The notes below the pieces were generated by a model. The model had not been told where the DNA came from and did no database searches. It saw only the letters and a program-made list of their open reading frames with translations. This document shows, one piece after another, positions 35,809-45,603 of a stretch of 64,000 nucleotides of DNA. The stretch covers positions 1 through 64,000 of the forward strand of contig NZ_MLAS01000008.1 in assembly GCF_002272785.1 (NCBI RefSeq). The letters are read 5' to 3'. The DNA is from Helicobacter sp. 13S00477-4. GTDB taxonomy: Bacteria; Campylobacterota; Campylobacteria; Campylobacterales; Helicobacteraceae. Numbering within the stretch: the stretch's first letter is position 1; each line of letters starts with the position of its first letter. The position numbers and the translations under genes were made by a program.

Positions 35809-36321
35809 TCAATACCAATAACCAGTAATGATGAGCCAAGCAGGAATCCAAGCAGTAAAAATACCTTCAAAAATAGCCAAATAAGGAACCCAAGGTAATT
35901 CTTTTTTTAGGACAGTTTCAATCCAGCCTGTAAGCCATAAAATTCCCCATAAAATCCAAATGATGGCAAACCAAAATCCTTCTTCAGTCCCACTTTGATA
36001 GCTTAAATAAGCTGCTGGTATTGCATTAATAGCTACAAAAAGACTATACCAGCCATAGGGTCTCCAATCAAGATTATAAATATTATTGACAGCAACAAAT
36101 AGATAAGTGAAGCCAAACAATAATCCAGTAGCTGCAGCATATAAATCAGTGAGATTGTTTTCAAAATCTCCATGTACAATCACAATGATATTGGCAATGA
36201 CAGAAAGTAGACCTGCAAATATATTCATTACCGCAGCACTTTTGCCATCAGTTTTCATTAATCGACAAAATCCATTATTCATCAATACAATAGCAACATA
36301 CATTAATACGAGTCCTAACAT
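35809..36321 (-). CDS. ureI: Urea channel UreI, short-loop form
   Basis: Six-helix inner membrane urea channel of the AmiS/UreI family, 170 aa against 195 in H. pylori. Channel blocks ATGLLFGFTYL, LDWRPYGWYSLFVAINAIPAA and FTAWIPAWL are conserved. Both predicted periplasmic loops (about 50-60 and 107-114) are much shorter than in H. pylori, and the only histidine in the protein is H50. Loop histidines such as H123 and H131 control acid gating in H. pylori UreI, so this channel may not be gated in the same way. AAGGA precedes the ATG. Confidence 0.95.
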   Translation of the reverse strand: MLGLVLMYVAIVLMNNGFCRLMKTDGKSAAVMNIFAGLLSVIANIIVIVHGDFENNLTDLYAAATGLLFGFTYLFVAVNNIYNLDWRPYGWYSLFVAINAIPAAYLSYQSGTEEGFWFAIIWILWGILWLTGWIETVLKKELPWVPYLAIFEGIFTAWIPAWLIITGYWY

Positions 36322-36350
36322 TAATTTATCCTTTTTGTAAATTTTTTTTA

Positions 36351-36364
36351 CCCCCTAATGGGGG
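36351..36364 (-). other. GC-rich hairpin between ureB and ureI
   Basis: CCCCC (36351-36355) and GGGGG (36360-36364) can form a 5-bp stem with a 4-nt loop, a striking GC patch in AT-rich DNA. On the ureB-ureI transcript it is followed by an A-rich stretch, not a U tract, so it is not a normal terminator. It may act as an mRNA-stabilising or processing element after ureAB. Confidence 0.5.
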
Positions 36365-36371
36365 AGATTCA

Positions 36372-38081
36372 TTAAAATAGATTATAGAGTTGTGCAAGGC
36401 TAAGTTTTTCAGCAGGTTTTGAAGTAACCTTTTTGCCTTCAACTTTTACTTCATAAGTTTCTGGATTGACTTCAATATGAGCAGTTACAGAATTGTTTTT
36501 CATATCTTTTTTGGTGATATTGCGACAGTTTTTGACTGGAAGGATGACCCTTTCAAGTCCAAGTTTTTCTTTGATGCCTTCTTCATAGGCTACTTGAGAT
36601 ACGAATGTAATATTGGTATCATATTTTGCCTTTCCATGATGCCCAAACATTTCACGATAAATAACAGGCTCGGGAGTCGGGATAGAAGCGTTAGGATCAC
36701 CCATTCTCGCTGCTGCAATCATACCACCCTTAATGATAATATCGGGTTTGATACCAAAAAATGCAGGATGCCAAATTACAAGGTCTGCAAATTTACCAAC
36801 TTCTACAGAACCTATATATTCAGAAATACCATGTGCAATAGCTGGATTGATAGTGTATTTAGCAATATAACGTTTGATCCTAAAGTTGTCATTATCGCCA
36901 TTCTCTTCTTTTAGACGTCCAAATTCTTTTTTGTTTTTATCTGCTGTTTGCCAAGTCCTAGTAATGACTTCACCTACACGACCCATTGCTTGAGAATCTG
37001 AACTGGTGATTGAAAATATGCCCATGTCATGTAAAGTATCTTCTGCAGCAATTGTTTCGGGTCGGATTCGAGAGTCGGCAAATGCAACATCTTCTTTAAT
37101 TTTTTTATCCAAATGGTGACAAACCATTAGCATGTCTAAATGCTCATCAGCTGTATTTTTGGTGAATGGAATTGTTGGGTTTGTAGAAGCAGGAAGTATA
37201 TTGGGTTCGCCTGCAATTTTGATGATATCCGGAGCGTGTCCACCACCAGCACCTTCAGTGTGAAAAGTGTGGATAGTCCTGCCACCTATAGCTTTGATAG
37301 TATCTTCAACGCAACCAGCTTCATTGAGTGTATCAGTATGGATGGCTACTTGAACATCGTATTTTTCAGCGACATTCAAAGCGTGGTTTATCACAGAAGG
37401 AGTTGCACCCCAATCCTCGTGTATTTTTAGCCCTAAAGCACCCCCTTTGATTTGTTCAGCAAGTGCGTTTTCATTTGAGCTATTGCCTTTGCCAAAAAAT
37501 CCAAGATTCATTGTGTATTCTTCAGCAGCTCGTATCATTTCTTTGAGGTTCCATTTTCCAGGTGTGCAGGTAGTTGCATTTGTTCCATCTGCAGGTCCCG
37601 TTCCTCCTCCTATCATTGTAGTTATCCCACTGTAGAGTGCTGTAGGTATTTGTTGAGGAGAAATAAAATGGATGTGTGTGTCAATCCCTCCAGCAGTAAC
37701 AATCATTCCTTCTCCAGCAAGTGCTTCTGTGCCTGCTCCTACGATCATATTATCATCAACCCCATCTTGCATATCTTTGTTGCCAGCTTTACCAATACCA
37801 GCTATTTTTCCATTTTTGATTCCAATATCAGCTTTGTAAATGCCATTGTGATCAATAATCATTGCGTTAGTAATGACTAAATCAAGTTCATTGACATTAG
37901 AACTAACACTTTGTGCCATACCATCACGAAGGGTTTTGCCACCACCAAATTTAAGCTCTTCGCCATAAACAGTATAGTCTTTTTCAATCTCAGCAAATAA
38001 TTCAGTATCTGCTAAACGCACTTTATCACCAATAGTTGGTCCAAACATTGATGCATATTGTTTTCTTGATAGTTTTGTCAT
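36372..38081 (-). CDS. ureB: Urease alpha subunit (UreB)
   Basis: Catalytic nickel subunit, 569 aa, the same as in H. pylori. Visible active-site elements are DTHIHF (nickel histidines), [12 protein letters not shown] (carbamylated lysine), the substrate-site [15 protein letters not shown] block and the mobile flap with MVCHHLD. It follows ureA by 9 nt. With UreA it hydrolyses urea to ammonia and carbamate in the cytoplasm. Confidence 0.99.
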   Translation of the reverse strand: MTKLSRKQYASMFGPTIGDKVRLADTELFAEIEKDYTVYGEELKFGGGKTLRDGMAQSVSSNVNELDLVITNAMIIDHNGIYKADIGIKNGKIAGIGKAGNKDMQDGVDDNMIVGAGTEALAGEGMIVTAGGIDTHIHFISPQQIPTALYSGITTMIGGGTGPADGTNATTCTPGKWNLKEMIRAAEEYTMNLGFFGKGNSSNENALAEQIKGGALGLKIHEDWGATPSVINHALNVAEKYDVQVAIHTDTLNEAGCVEDTIKAIGGRTIHTFHTEGAGGGHAPDIIKIAGEPNILPASTNPTIPFTKNTADEHLDMLMVCHHLDKKIKEDVAFADSRIRPETIAAEDTLHDMGIFSITSSDSQAMGRVGEVITRTWQTADKNKKEFGRLKEENGDNDNFRIKRYIAKYTINPAIAHGISEYIGSVEVGKFADLVIWHPAFFGIKPDIIIKGGMIAAARMGDPNASIPTPEPVIYREMFGHHGKAKYDTNITFVSQVAYEEGIKEKLGLERVILPVKNCRNITKKDMKNNSVTAHIEVNPETYEVKVEGKKVTSKPAEKLSLAQLYNLF

Positions 38082-38090
38082 GATTACTCC

Positions 38091-38768
38091 TTATTTAGAA
38101 AAGCCCTTGGCTTTAGCGTTTTGCATTGATTTATTTTTATTATCTTGATTCACTTGAGAATCAGCTAAATTATTGAAACCAAATGTTCTTTTATTGCCTC
38201 CAACTTCGATAAGAGAAACAGTTTTTGTCTCGCCAGGCTCAAATCTCACAGAAGTTCCTGAAGGGATATCAAGTCTTTTACCATAAGCTTTTTCTCTGTC
38301 AAATTCCAGAAGTTTATTGGTTTCAAAGAAATGAAAATGAGAACCTACTTGAATAGCTCTATCACCTTTATTGTTGACTTTGATTTCTATGGGTGTCTTA
38401 CCTTTATTGATTTCTATATCGCCATCTTTGAGGATAAATTCACCTGGAGTTAATTTGCCATTATCTTCAATAGGAGTATGGACTGTTACAAGTTTTGTGC
38501 CATCAGGAAAACCTACTTCAATACCGACTTCATGAATCATTGCAGCGACTCCATCCATCACATCACTAGCTTTGAGTATCTTTTTACCCTCACTCATCAA
38601 ATCGGCTACACTTTTTTTGCCTTCCCTGGCCATTTCCATAATCTCACTACTGATCAAAGCTACAGCTTCAACATAATTAAGTTTTATGCCTTTTTCTTTT
38701 CGTTTTTTAGCTAGTTCTCCAGCATAGTGGAGCATAAGCTTTTCTAACTCTTTTGGATTGAGTTTCAT
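38091..38768 (-). CDS. ureA: Urease gamma-beta fusion subunit (UreA)
   Basis: The Helicobacter-type fusion of gamma (about 1-100) and beta (about 105-215) subunits, 225 aa. It opens with [20 protein letters not shown] and keeps [12 protein letters not shown] and [20 protein letters not shown]. The C-terminus stops at AKGFSK, about 13 residues short of H. pylori UreA (238 aa), whose tail takes part in assembling the large urease particle. AAGGAG lies 6 nt before the ATG. Confidence 0.99.
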   Translation of the reverse strand: MKLNPKELEKLMLHYAGELAKKRKEKGIKLNYVEAVALISSEIMEMAREGKKSVADLMSEGKKILKASDVMDGVAAMIHEVGIEVGFPDGTKLVTVHTPIEDNGKLTPGEFILKDGDIEINKGKTPIEIKVNNKGDRAIQVGSHFHFFETNKLLEFDREKAYGKRLDIPSGTSVRFEPGETKTVSLIEVGGNKRTFGFNNLADSQVNQDNKNKSMQNAKAKGFSK

Positions 38769-38825
38769 CGTGTCTCCTTGTCAAAAATTTTGATATAGCG
38801 TTTTGTTTACTAGTATCGTGGACTA

Positions 38826-38831
38826 ATTCTA
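38826..38831 (-). promoter_or_regulatory. Possible -10 box of the urease operon
   Basis: TAGAAT on the minus strand predicts a start near 38820 and a leader of about 50 nt before ureA. It is the best placed candidate in the 321-bp gap between ureA and htpG, but the match to consensus is imperfect. Confidence 0.4.
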
Positions 38832-38916
38832 AATAGGTTTTGTTAATAATCGTTAAAAACTTGACATAAAGTTCATAAATTTTAAATACATCTATTTTGA
38901 ATATACAAAAAGTAAC

Positions 38917-38945
38917 ATTATTATGTTCATAATTTATGTAATAAT
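38917..38945. promoter_or_regulatory. Possible NikR-like operator upstream of ureA
   Basis: ATTATTA (38917-38923) and its exact complement TAATAAT (38939-38945) lie 15 bp apart. Within this, TATTATG-N11-TGTAATA resembles the H. pylori NikR pattern TATWATT-N11-AATWATA at 11 of 14 positions. It is about 90-115 bp upstream of the proposed ureA transcription start, a little further than in H. pylori. Nickel control is inferred, not shown. The sequence is AT-rich, so chance similarity is possible. Confidence 0.35.
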
Positions 38946-39046
38946 TAGGTTATTGTTGTTTATTGACTAATAAAAATTGATACTTTATGACTAAATAATA
39001 TTGATTTAAATAATATAAATATATACAGAAATTTAAAATTCAATGG

Positions 39047-39052
39047 TATAAT
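39047..39052 (+). promoter_or_regulatory. -10 box for htpG
   Basis: TATAAT preceded by GG, 37 nt before the htpG start. No obvious CIRCE or HrcA inverted repeat accompanies it. Confidence 0.65.
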
Positions 39053-39089
39053 TGCTAAATTTAAAATCTTAAAAATTAGGAGTTGTTAA

Positions 39090-40952
39090 ATGAGTAAAAA
39101 ACATACCTTTCAAACCGAGATTAATCAGCTTTTGGATTTGATGATCCATTCGCTTTATTCTAATAAGGAAATTTTCTTAAGAGAATTGATTTCAAATGCT
39201 TCAGATGCATTGGATAAATTAAATTATCTTACTTTAACTGATGAAAGACTCAAAGATATGAAGTTTGAGCCATATATTGAATTAAGTTTTGATGAGAAAA
39301 AAAAGACTCTTATAATTGAAGATAATGGTATTGGAATGAATGAAGAAGAGTTGATAAGTAATTTAGGGACGATAGCAAAGTCAGGCACAAAGAGCTTTTT
39401 ATCTTCTTTGAGTGGCGATAAGAAAAAAGATTCTGCACTTATAGGTCAATTTGGTGTTGGATTTTATTCTGTTTTTATGGTATCAGATAAAGTGATTGTT
39501 CAGAGTAAAAAGGCAGGAGAAGATAAGGCTTATGCATGGATGAGTGATGGAAAAGGGGAGTATGAAATCTCTGTTTGTAAAAGAGAAACTCAAGGGACAC
39601 AGATAACTATTTATCTTAAAGATGAAGATTCTTCTTTTGCGAGCCGTTGGGAAATAGAAAATATTGTGAAAAAATATTCTGAGCATATCCCTTTCCCTAT
39701 CTATCTAAATTATACAGATACTAAATTTGAAGGAGAAGGTGATAATAAAAAAGAAATCAAAGAAGAAAAAAAAGAACAAATCAACACCGCCAAAGCAATT
39801 TGGAAAATGAATAAAAATGAGCTTAAAGACGAAGATTATAAAGAATTTTATAAAAGTTTTGCTCATGATAATACAGAACCAATGAAGTGGATACATACAA
39901 AAACAGAGGGGACATTGGAGTATTCCACTTTGTTTTTTATCCCGCAGGTGGCTCCTTTTGACCTTTATAGAGTTGATTATAAATCAGGAGTAAAACTCTA
40001 TGTAAAAAGGGTTTTCATTACTGATGATGACAAGGAATTATTGCCTCAATATTTGCGTTTTATCAGAGGGGTTATTGATAGTGAAGATTTGCCTTTGAAT
40101 GTAAGCAGAGAGATTTTGCAGCAAAACAAGATTTTAGTTAATATCAGGGCTGCATCGGTGAAGAAGATTTTAGGTGAAATCGAAAATATTGCTAAAGATA
40201 AAGAAGCTTATGAGAAATTTTATGTTCAGTTTGGTAAGGTTCTAAAAGAAGGGCTTTATAGTGATTATGAAAACAAAGAGAAGATCCTAAATCTTTTGAG
40301 GTTTGCAACATCTAAAGGAGAGCAAAATATATCTCTAAAAGAGTATAAAGAAAAGATGCCAAAAGATCAGAAAAGTATTTATTATATGATAGGGCAAAAT
40401 CTTGAATTGCTTAAGGCTGCACCTGTTTTAGAGAAATATCATCAAAAAGGCTATGAAGTATTGTTGATGGCTGATGAGGTAGATGGATTTGTGATACCAA
40501 GTGTGAATGAATATGATAAAATCCCTTTAAAAGAAGCAAGTGCAAGTGAGACACTCAAAGAACTTGGTGAAGAAATGATTGCTCCTGAAATACAAAAATC
40601 TTTTGAGAATCTTATTGCTGTTTTTAAGGAGGCATTAGGAGATGAAGTAAAAGATATCATCCTTTCTGTATCACTTACTTCTCCTGTAGCTTTGGTTGGG
40701 GATGAACAAAATGCAATGATGGCAAATTTGATGCGTCAAATGGGTCAAGAGCCTCCTGCCCAAAAGAAAACAATGGAGCTAAGTAGCAATCATCCTATTT
40801 TACAAAAGCTTAAAGACACTCAGGATAAAGAGCTTTTGATTGACACAGCTTATTTGCTTTATGCTTCTGCTAAACTTTTAGAGAGTGGTTCTGTTGAAAA
40901 TGCTAAAGAGTTTTCAAATCTCTTAAATAAAACTATCTTGAAAACCCTTTAA
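39090..40952 (+). CDS. htpG: Chaperone HtpG (Hsp90)
   Basis: ATP-driven dimeric chaperone, 620 aa. The N-terminal GHKL ATPase shows EIFLRELISNASDALDKL, DNGIGM and GQFGVGFYS. A charged linker near residues 210-230 separates it from the middle domain (LPLNVSREILQQN), and the C-terminal dimerisation domain is complete. AGGAG precedes the ATG. Transcribed alone and divergent from the urease operon. Confidence 0.98.
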   Translation: MSKKHTFQTEINQLLDLMIHSLYSNKEIFLRELISNASDALDKLNYLTLTDERLKDMKFEPYIELSFDEKKKTLIIEDNGIGMNEEELISNLGTIAKSGTKSFLSSLSGDKKKDSALIGQFGVGFYSVFMVSDKVIVQSKKAGEDKAYAWMSDGKGEYEISVCKRETQGTQITIYLKDEDSSFASRWEIENIVKKYSEHIPFPIYLNYTDTKFEGEGDNKKEIKEEKKEQINTAKAIWKMNKNELKDEDYKEFYKSFAHDNTEPMKWIHTKTEGTLEYSTLFFIPQVAPFDLYRVDYKSGVKLYVKRVFITDDDKELLPQYLRFIRGVIDSEDLPLNVSREILQQNKILVNIRAASVKKILGEIENIAKDKEAYEKFYVQFGKVLKEGLYSDYENKEKILNLLRFATSKGEQNISLKEYKEKMPKDQKSIYYMIGQNLELLKAAPVLEKYHQKGYEVLLMADEVDGFVIPSVNEYDKIPLKEASASETLKELGEEMIAPEIQKSFENLIAVFKEALGDEVKDIILSVSLTSPVALVGDEQNAMMANLMRQMGQEPPAQKKTMELSSNHPILQKLKDTQDKELLIDTAYLLYASAKLLESGSVENAKEFSNLLNKTILKTL

Positions 40953-40958
40953 AACTCC

Positions 40959-40980
40959 GGAGAAATATTTCTCCCTTCTT
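40959..40980 (+). terminator. Terminator after htpG
   Basis: A perfect 16-nt palindrome, GGAGAAATATTTCTCC (40959-40974), folds as a hairpin right after the htpG stop and is followed by CTTCTT. The rest of the gap to dnaE holds only the dnaE promoter. Confidence 0.55.
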
Positions 40981-41074
40981 CATTCAAATCACATCTTTAA
41001 AAAACTTTTGAAATTATTTTTTAAACCTTGTTTTTGAGTTTTGTTTTATCAGCTTGGAAAAAAGAATTTTTAAG

Positions 41075-41080
41075 TATAAT
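41075..41080 (+). promoter_or_regulatory. -10 box for dnaE
   Basis: TATAAT about 80 nt upstream of the preferred dnaE start at 41162. Confidence 0.55.
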
Positions 41081-41161
41081 ATTTATAAATAAAGAGTCAA
41101 AAACAATCTATCAATCTATGAATGAGTCATCACTTTAGTGAGTGTGAAGGTGAGAAATATT

Positions 41162-44100
41162 ATGAGTTATACCCATTTGCATTTACATACTGAATATTCG
41201 CTTCTTGATGGAGCTAATAAGATTAAAATCCTTGCTAAAAAGATCAAAGAACTTGGCATGAAAAGTGTCTCAATGACAGATCATGGCAATATGTTTGGTG
41301 CGATTGATTTTTATACTACGATGAAAAAAGAAGGCATAAAACCGATCATTGGCATAGAAACTTATCTGCATAATAATGAAGATTTAAGCAGTAAAGAATC
41401 CAAGCAGAGATTTCACCTTTGTCTTTATGCAAAGAATGAGGAAGGTTATAAAAACTTGATGTATTTGAGTTCTATGGCTTTTATTGAGGGGTTTTATTAT
41501 TATCCTAGAATCAATAAAAAAATTTTAAGAGAGCATTCTGCTGGTTTGGTATGTTCTTCAGCTTGTTTACAAGGTGAAGTCAGTTGGCAACTCAATACAA
41601 ATAATCCTAGAAATATCAAATTTGGAGCCAAAGGCTATGAGATAGCTAAAGAAGTAGCTTTGGAGTATAAAGATATTTTTGGTGATGATTTTTATATTGA
41701 GATCATGCGACATGGGATTGCTGATCAGGCTTTTATTGATGAGTCGCTCATCAGATTATCTTTGGAAACTGGCATCAAACTCCTTGCTACAAATGATACA
41801 CATTACACTAATCAAGAAAATGCCGAAGCTCAAGAAGTTGCTATGTGTGTAGCTATGGCAAAGACAATGGATGATAAAGATAGACTCAAGCATTCGGTCA
41901 AAGAATTTTATGTCAAATCCCCTCAAGAGATGGAAAGACTTTTTGCAGATATCCCGCAAGCTTTACAAAGTGCTCAAGAGATTGCAGATAAGTGTAATTT
42001 AGAAATTGATCTTAAAGATGAAAAAAATAATCCACCTACTCCCCCTACATTCAAATTCACACAAGAATATGCTAAAGCTGAAGGTCTTGAGATTGACAAT
42101 GATGCTGATTACTTTGCCCATAAGGCGAGGGAAGGTTTAAAAGAGCGATTAAAGATTATCCCTGAAGAAAAACATTCTGTATATAAAGAAAGATTAGAAG
42201 AAGAAATCAAAGTTATTAATGATATGAAATTCCCCGGCTACATGCTTATAGTATGGGATTTTATCCGTCATGCTAAAGAAAATGGTATCCCTGTTGGTCC
42301 AGGAAGAGGAAGTGCAGCTGGGAGTTTAGTGGCTTTTTGTTTGAAAATCACTAATATTGATCCACTCAAATATGATTTGCTCTTTGAACGTTTTTTGAAT
42401 CCAGAAAGAGTATCAATGCCTGATATTGATACAGATTTTTGCCAAAGACGTCGTGGTGAAATTATTGAATATATGATAGAAAAATATGGCAAATATAATG
42501 TAGCTCAAGTTATCACTTTTGGTAAGATGCTTGCTAAAGGTGTGATTAGAGATGTTGCTAGAGTGCTTAATATGCCTTATAGGGAAGCTGATGATATGGC
42601 AAAGCTTATTCCAGATAAGCTAGGTATTACTTTGCAGGGTTATGAGAAAGATGGGAAATTTGTCGATGGAGCTTGGGAATTAGAGCCAAAAATTTCTGAA
42701 CTTGTGCAAAGAAATCCTTTAGCTAAGAGAGTTTGGGATTTTTCTTTGATGCTTGAAGGGTTGAATCGAAATGCTGGAAAGCATGCTGCTGCTATTGTGG
42801 TAGATAGTGAAAAAGAATTGTGGCATAAAACCCCACTTTATACGAGTGATAAAACAGGCGGATCTATTGTCACACAATATTCAATGAAGTATCTTGAGCC
42901 TGTTGATTTGATAAAGTTTGATTTCTTGGGCTTAAAAACACTCACTGTTGTTGATGACGCACTCAAATTGGTCGCTCAAAGGCATAAAAAGGATTTAGAT
43001 TTTTTAAGGATTGATACCAATGATCCTGAAGTTTATAGAACAATGCAGAGTGGGAATACCATTGGAATCTTCCAAGTTGAATCTGGCATGTTCCAAGGAC
43101 TTAATAAACGTTTGCGACCTTCTGTTTTTGAAGACATTATTGCTATGATTGCATTAGGTAGACCTGGACCTATGGAATCTGGAATGGTTGATGATTTTGT
43201 GAATCGAAAGCACGGACTTCAATCTATTTCTTATATGTTTCCTGAGCTTGAACCTATTTTGAAGCCTACATATGGGACAATTGTATATCAAGAACAAGTG
43301 ATGCAAATTGTGCAGACCATAGGAGGATTTTCGCTTGGTGAATCTGATTTGATTCGTCGGGCTATGGGTAAGAAAAATGCTCAAGATATGGCTAACAACA
43401 AAATCAAATTCGCACAAGGTGCTGAAAAAAAAGGTTTTGATAGACAGAAAGCTGAAGAGCTTTGGGAGCTTATAATTAAATTTGCTGGCTATGGATTTAA
43501 TAAATCACATTCTGCTGCTTATGCTATGTTGACATTTCAAACTGCATATTTGAAGACTTATTATAAATATGAGTTTATGGCAGCAATGCTTACAAGTGAA
43601 TCAGATAAAATAGAATCTGTAGCCAAATACATTGATGAGGTCAAGCTTATGGGGATTGACCTTGTGCCTCCTCATGTGAATACTTCAGTATTAGATTTTG
43701 GTGTAGGGGATTTTGAGGATAAAGAAGGTAGGGTTGTTGAAAAGATTATTTTTGGTCTGGGTGCTATAAAGGGTGCTGGAGAAGGTCCTTTAAAAAATAT
43801 CATTGAGATGAGGGAAACTGGGGGTAGATTCAAAAGTCTTGAAGATTTTATTTCAAGAGTGGATTTTACTAAATTGAGTAAAAGAATATTGGAACCTTTG
43901 ATAAAATCCGGTAGTTTAGATGGTTTGGGTTATACGAGATCAACGATGTTGCAAAATATTGATTTGATTTGTGAAGTAGGTAGATCTAAAGATAAGATTA
44001 AAGAAATGATGGCAAATTCTTTGTTTGGAGATAATGCAGATGAAATAAATGAAGTGAATTTGAATTTGATTGACATACCAGAATATGATGTTAAGACATT

Positions 44101-44782
44101 ACTTGATTATGAATATGAATGTTTAGGAATTTATGTATCCGGCCATCCTCTTGATGAATTTGCAAAAGAGATAAAGGCAATCAAAGGGGTAGCTAAAAGT
44201 ATTGATATCGATTCTCTTGAAATTGGATCTCATGTAATGATTGTAGGTAAAGTTCTTGATATTAAGAAAAAAATTGGTAAAAAAACAGGTAAGCCATATG
44301 GCACAGCAGATATTCTAGATTTTGGCGGAAAGATTGATTTAATGTTATTTGAAAAACAACTTCAAGAACTAGAAAATTTTGATATTTCTAAACCCCTTGC
44401 ATTCAAATGTAAAATTGAAGAACGTGAAGAAAGTGTTCAGCTCCGGTTACTCGAAATTATGGATATTGAAAATGCAAAAAATCAGAGTATAAAGCTCAAA
44501 TATAAGTCAGTAGAAGAAACTCAAGATGAAGTTATCCCTATTGATATGAAGCCTCAAGATTTAGAAAATGCGACTTGTCCTTTAGCTGTGGTTTTGCAAA
44601 AAAATATTGAAGGGAATATTTTTGAAAAGATCAAACAAGAAGCTGAAAAATTCAGTGGAAATCGAGAGTTGCGAGTTGTCATTGAGGATAAACAGAAGCG
44701 ATATATGTTTGTAAGCAATCTCAAGGTTGATACAAAAATCAAAGAAAGTTTTTGTAATCTTGAATGGTTAGATATCTTATGA
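41162..44782 (+). CDS. dnaE: DNA polymerase III alpha subunit
   Basis: Replicative polymerase, 1206 aa. The PHP domain begins at once (HLHLHTEYSLLDG). The catalytic palm has GPGRGSAAGSLVAF, PDIDTDF near residues 419-425 for two metal-binding aspartates, and KFDFLGLKTL for the third. A helix-hairpin-helix region, an OB domain (about 1040-1110) and a C-terminal tail follow. An open frame runs up to GTG at 41138, but AAGGTGAG before the ATG at 41162 and homology at MSYTHLHLHT favour 41162. The stop overlaps the next gene. Confidence 0.98.
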   Translation: MSYTHLHLHTEYSLLDGANKIKILAKKIKELGMKSVSMTDHGNMFGAIDFYTTMKKEGIKPIIGIETYLHNNEDLSSKESKQRFHLCLYAKNEEGYKNLMYLSSMAFIEGFYYYPRINKKILREHSAGLVCSSACLQGEVSWQLNTNNPRNIKFGAKGYEIAKEVALEYKDIFGDDFYIEIMRHGIADQAFIDESLIRLSLETGIKLLATNDTHYTNQENAEAQEVAMCVAMAKTMDDKDRLKHSVKEFYVKSPQEMERLFADIPQALQSAQEIADKCNLEIDLKDEKNNPPTPPTFKFTQEYAKAEGLEIDNDADYFAHKAREGLKERLKIIPEEKHSVYKERLEEEIKVINDMKFPGYMLIVWDFIRHAKENGIPVGPGRGSAAGSLVAFCLKITNIDPLKYDLLFERFLNPERVSMPDIDTDFCQRRRGEIIEYMIEKYGKYNVAQVITFGKMLAKGVIRDVARVLNMPYREADDMAKLIPDKLGITLQGYEKDGKFVDGAWELEPKISELVQRNPLAKRVWDFSLMLEGLNRNAGKHAAAIVVDSEKELWHKTPLYTSDKTGGSIVTQYSMKYLEPVDLIKFDFLGLKTLTVVDDALKLVAQRHKKDLDFLRIDTNDPEVYRTMQSGNTIGIFQVESGMFQGLNKRLRPSVFEDIIAMIALGRPGPMESGMVDDFVNRKHGLQSISYMFPELEPILKPTYGTIVYQEQVMQIVQTIGGFSLGESDLIRRAMGKKNAQDMANNKIKFAQGAEKKGFDRQKAEELWELIIKFAGYGFNKSHSAAYAMLTFQTAYLKTYYKYEFMAAMLTSESDKIESVAKYIDEVKLMGIDLVPPHVNTSVLDFGVGDFEDKEGRVVEKIIFGLGAIKGAGEGPLKNIIEMRETGGRFKSLEDFISRVDFTKLSKRILEPLIKSGSLDGLGYTRSTMLQNIDLICEVGRSKDKIKEMMANSLFGDNADEINEVNLNLIDIPEYDVKTLLDYEYECLGIYVSGHPLDEFAKEIKAIKGVAKSIDIDSLEIGSHVMIVGKVLDIKKKIGKKTGKPYGTADILDFGGKIDLMLFEKQLQELENFDISKPLAFKCKIEEREESVQLRLLEIMDIENAKNQSIKLKYKSVEETQDEVIPIDMKPQDLENATCPLAVVLQKNIEGNIFEKIKQEAEKFSGNRELRVVIEDKQKRYMFVSNLKVDTKIKESFCNLEWLDIL

Positions 44783-45567
44783 GGCTCAATCAATTTATTT
44801 CCCATCATAGTAAATATTCTCGTCGAGAAGCTGATAGACTCATAGAAGAAGGTCGGGTAAATATAGAAAAAAATAAAGCTGATTTTAATACAGTTTTGGA
44901 AGTTGGACAGAGAGTTTTTATTGATGGTAAATATCTCAAGGCACAAAATCAAGATTTATATACAGTAATTGTTTATCATAAGCCTAAAGGTGAGATTGTA
45001 AGTAAAAAAGATGATAGGGATAGAAGGATAGTTTATGATACTTTAGGTGCGAAGTATGCTCATTTTATATCTGTAGGGAGGCTAGATTTTGCTTCAGAAG
45101 GTCTTCTTTTGCTTACAGATAGTAAAAATGTTGCAAGGCAGTTGATGCAAAGCGATTTAGAACGTGAATATATCCTTAAAATCAAAGGTAGTGTTACTAA
45201 AGAGATGATTGAAGCAATGGAAAAAGGTTTGAGTCTTCAAAATGCAACTCTTGGAGCCCATCACAAGAGTAAAATAAAAGCAATGGATTTTGCTCCTTTT
45301 TTGAAATATGAAGTCACAAAAGAGGGAACAAATTTTTCTAGACTCAAGGTATCTATCACTGAAGGTAAAAATAGAGAATTGAGGAGATTCTTTGCTTATT
45401 TTAAAAGAGAGGTTGTTGATTTGCGTCGAGTTCGTTATGGTTGGATTGAATTGAATGCTTTGCCAGTAGGCAAGATTCGATTCTTAAATAAGACTGAATA
45501 TAAATTATTGCATCAATTTTTATCCAAAAATGATAAAAATTTTTATGTAAGCAAAAAATACATATAA
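44779..45567 (+). CDS. rluB: RluB/RsuA-family rRNA pseudouridine synthase
   Basis: A 262-aa pseudouridine synthase with an N-terminal S4 RNA-binding domain (RLNQFISHHSKYSRREADRLI) and the catalytic GRLDFASEGLLLLT motif with its aspartate. KNRELRRFF near the C-terminus is typical of the family. The ATG at 44779 overlaps the dnaE stop (ATGA); an earlier ATG at 44764 would run into dnaE without benefit. The target is probably 23S rRNA, but RsuA-type specificity is not excluded. Confidence 0.88.
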   Translation: MRLNQFISHHSKYSRREADRLIEEGRVNIEKNKADFNTVLEVGQRVFIDGKYLKAQNQDLYTVIVYHKPKGEIVSKKDDRDRRIVYDTLGAKYAHFISVGRLDFASEGLLLLTDSKNVARQLMQSDLEREYILKIKGSVTKEMIEAMEKGLSLQNATLGAHHKSKIKAMDFAPFLKYEVTKEGTNFSRLKVSITEGKNRELRRFFAYFKREVVDLRRVRYGWIELNALPVGKIRFLNKTEYKLLHQFLSKNDKNFYVSKKYI

Positions 45568-45568
45568 T
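45563..45568 (+). promoter_or_regulatory. -10 box for the Sel1-repeat lipoprotein gene
   Basis: TATAAT overlapping the rluB stop codon, 35 nt before the next ATG. Confidence 0.5.
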
Positions 45569-45603
45569 ATAGCTTTTATTTTATTTTTGAATTAAGGAAA
45601 AAT

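Noticed and set aside
36477-36914. 145-codon open frame antisense to ureB
   Set aside because: It lies wholly opposite the strongly conserved ureB, with no ribosome site or recognisable product; similar frames oppose mrp (7031-7402) and trpD (769-1182).
41138-41161. GTG start extending dnaE by 8 codons
   Set aside because: The ribosome site AAGGTGAG falls inside this extension and serves the ATG at 41162, where family homology begins.
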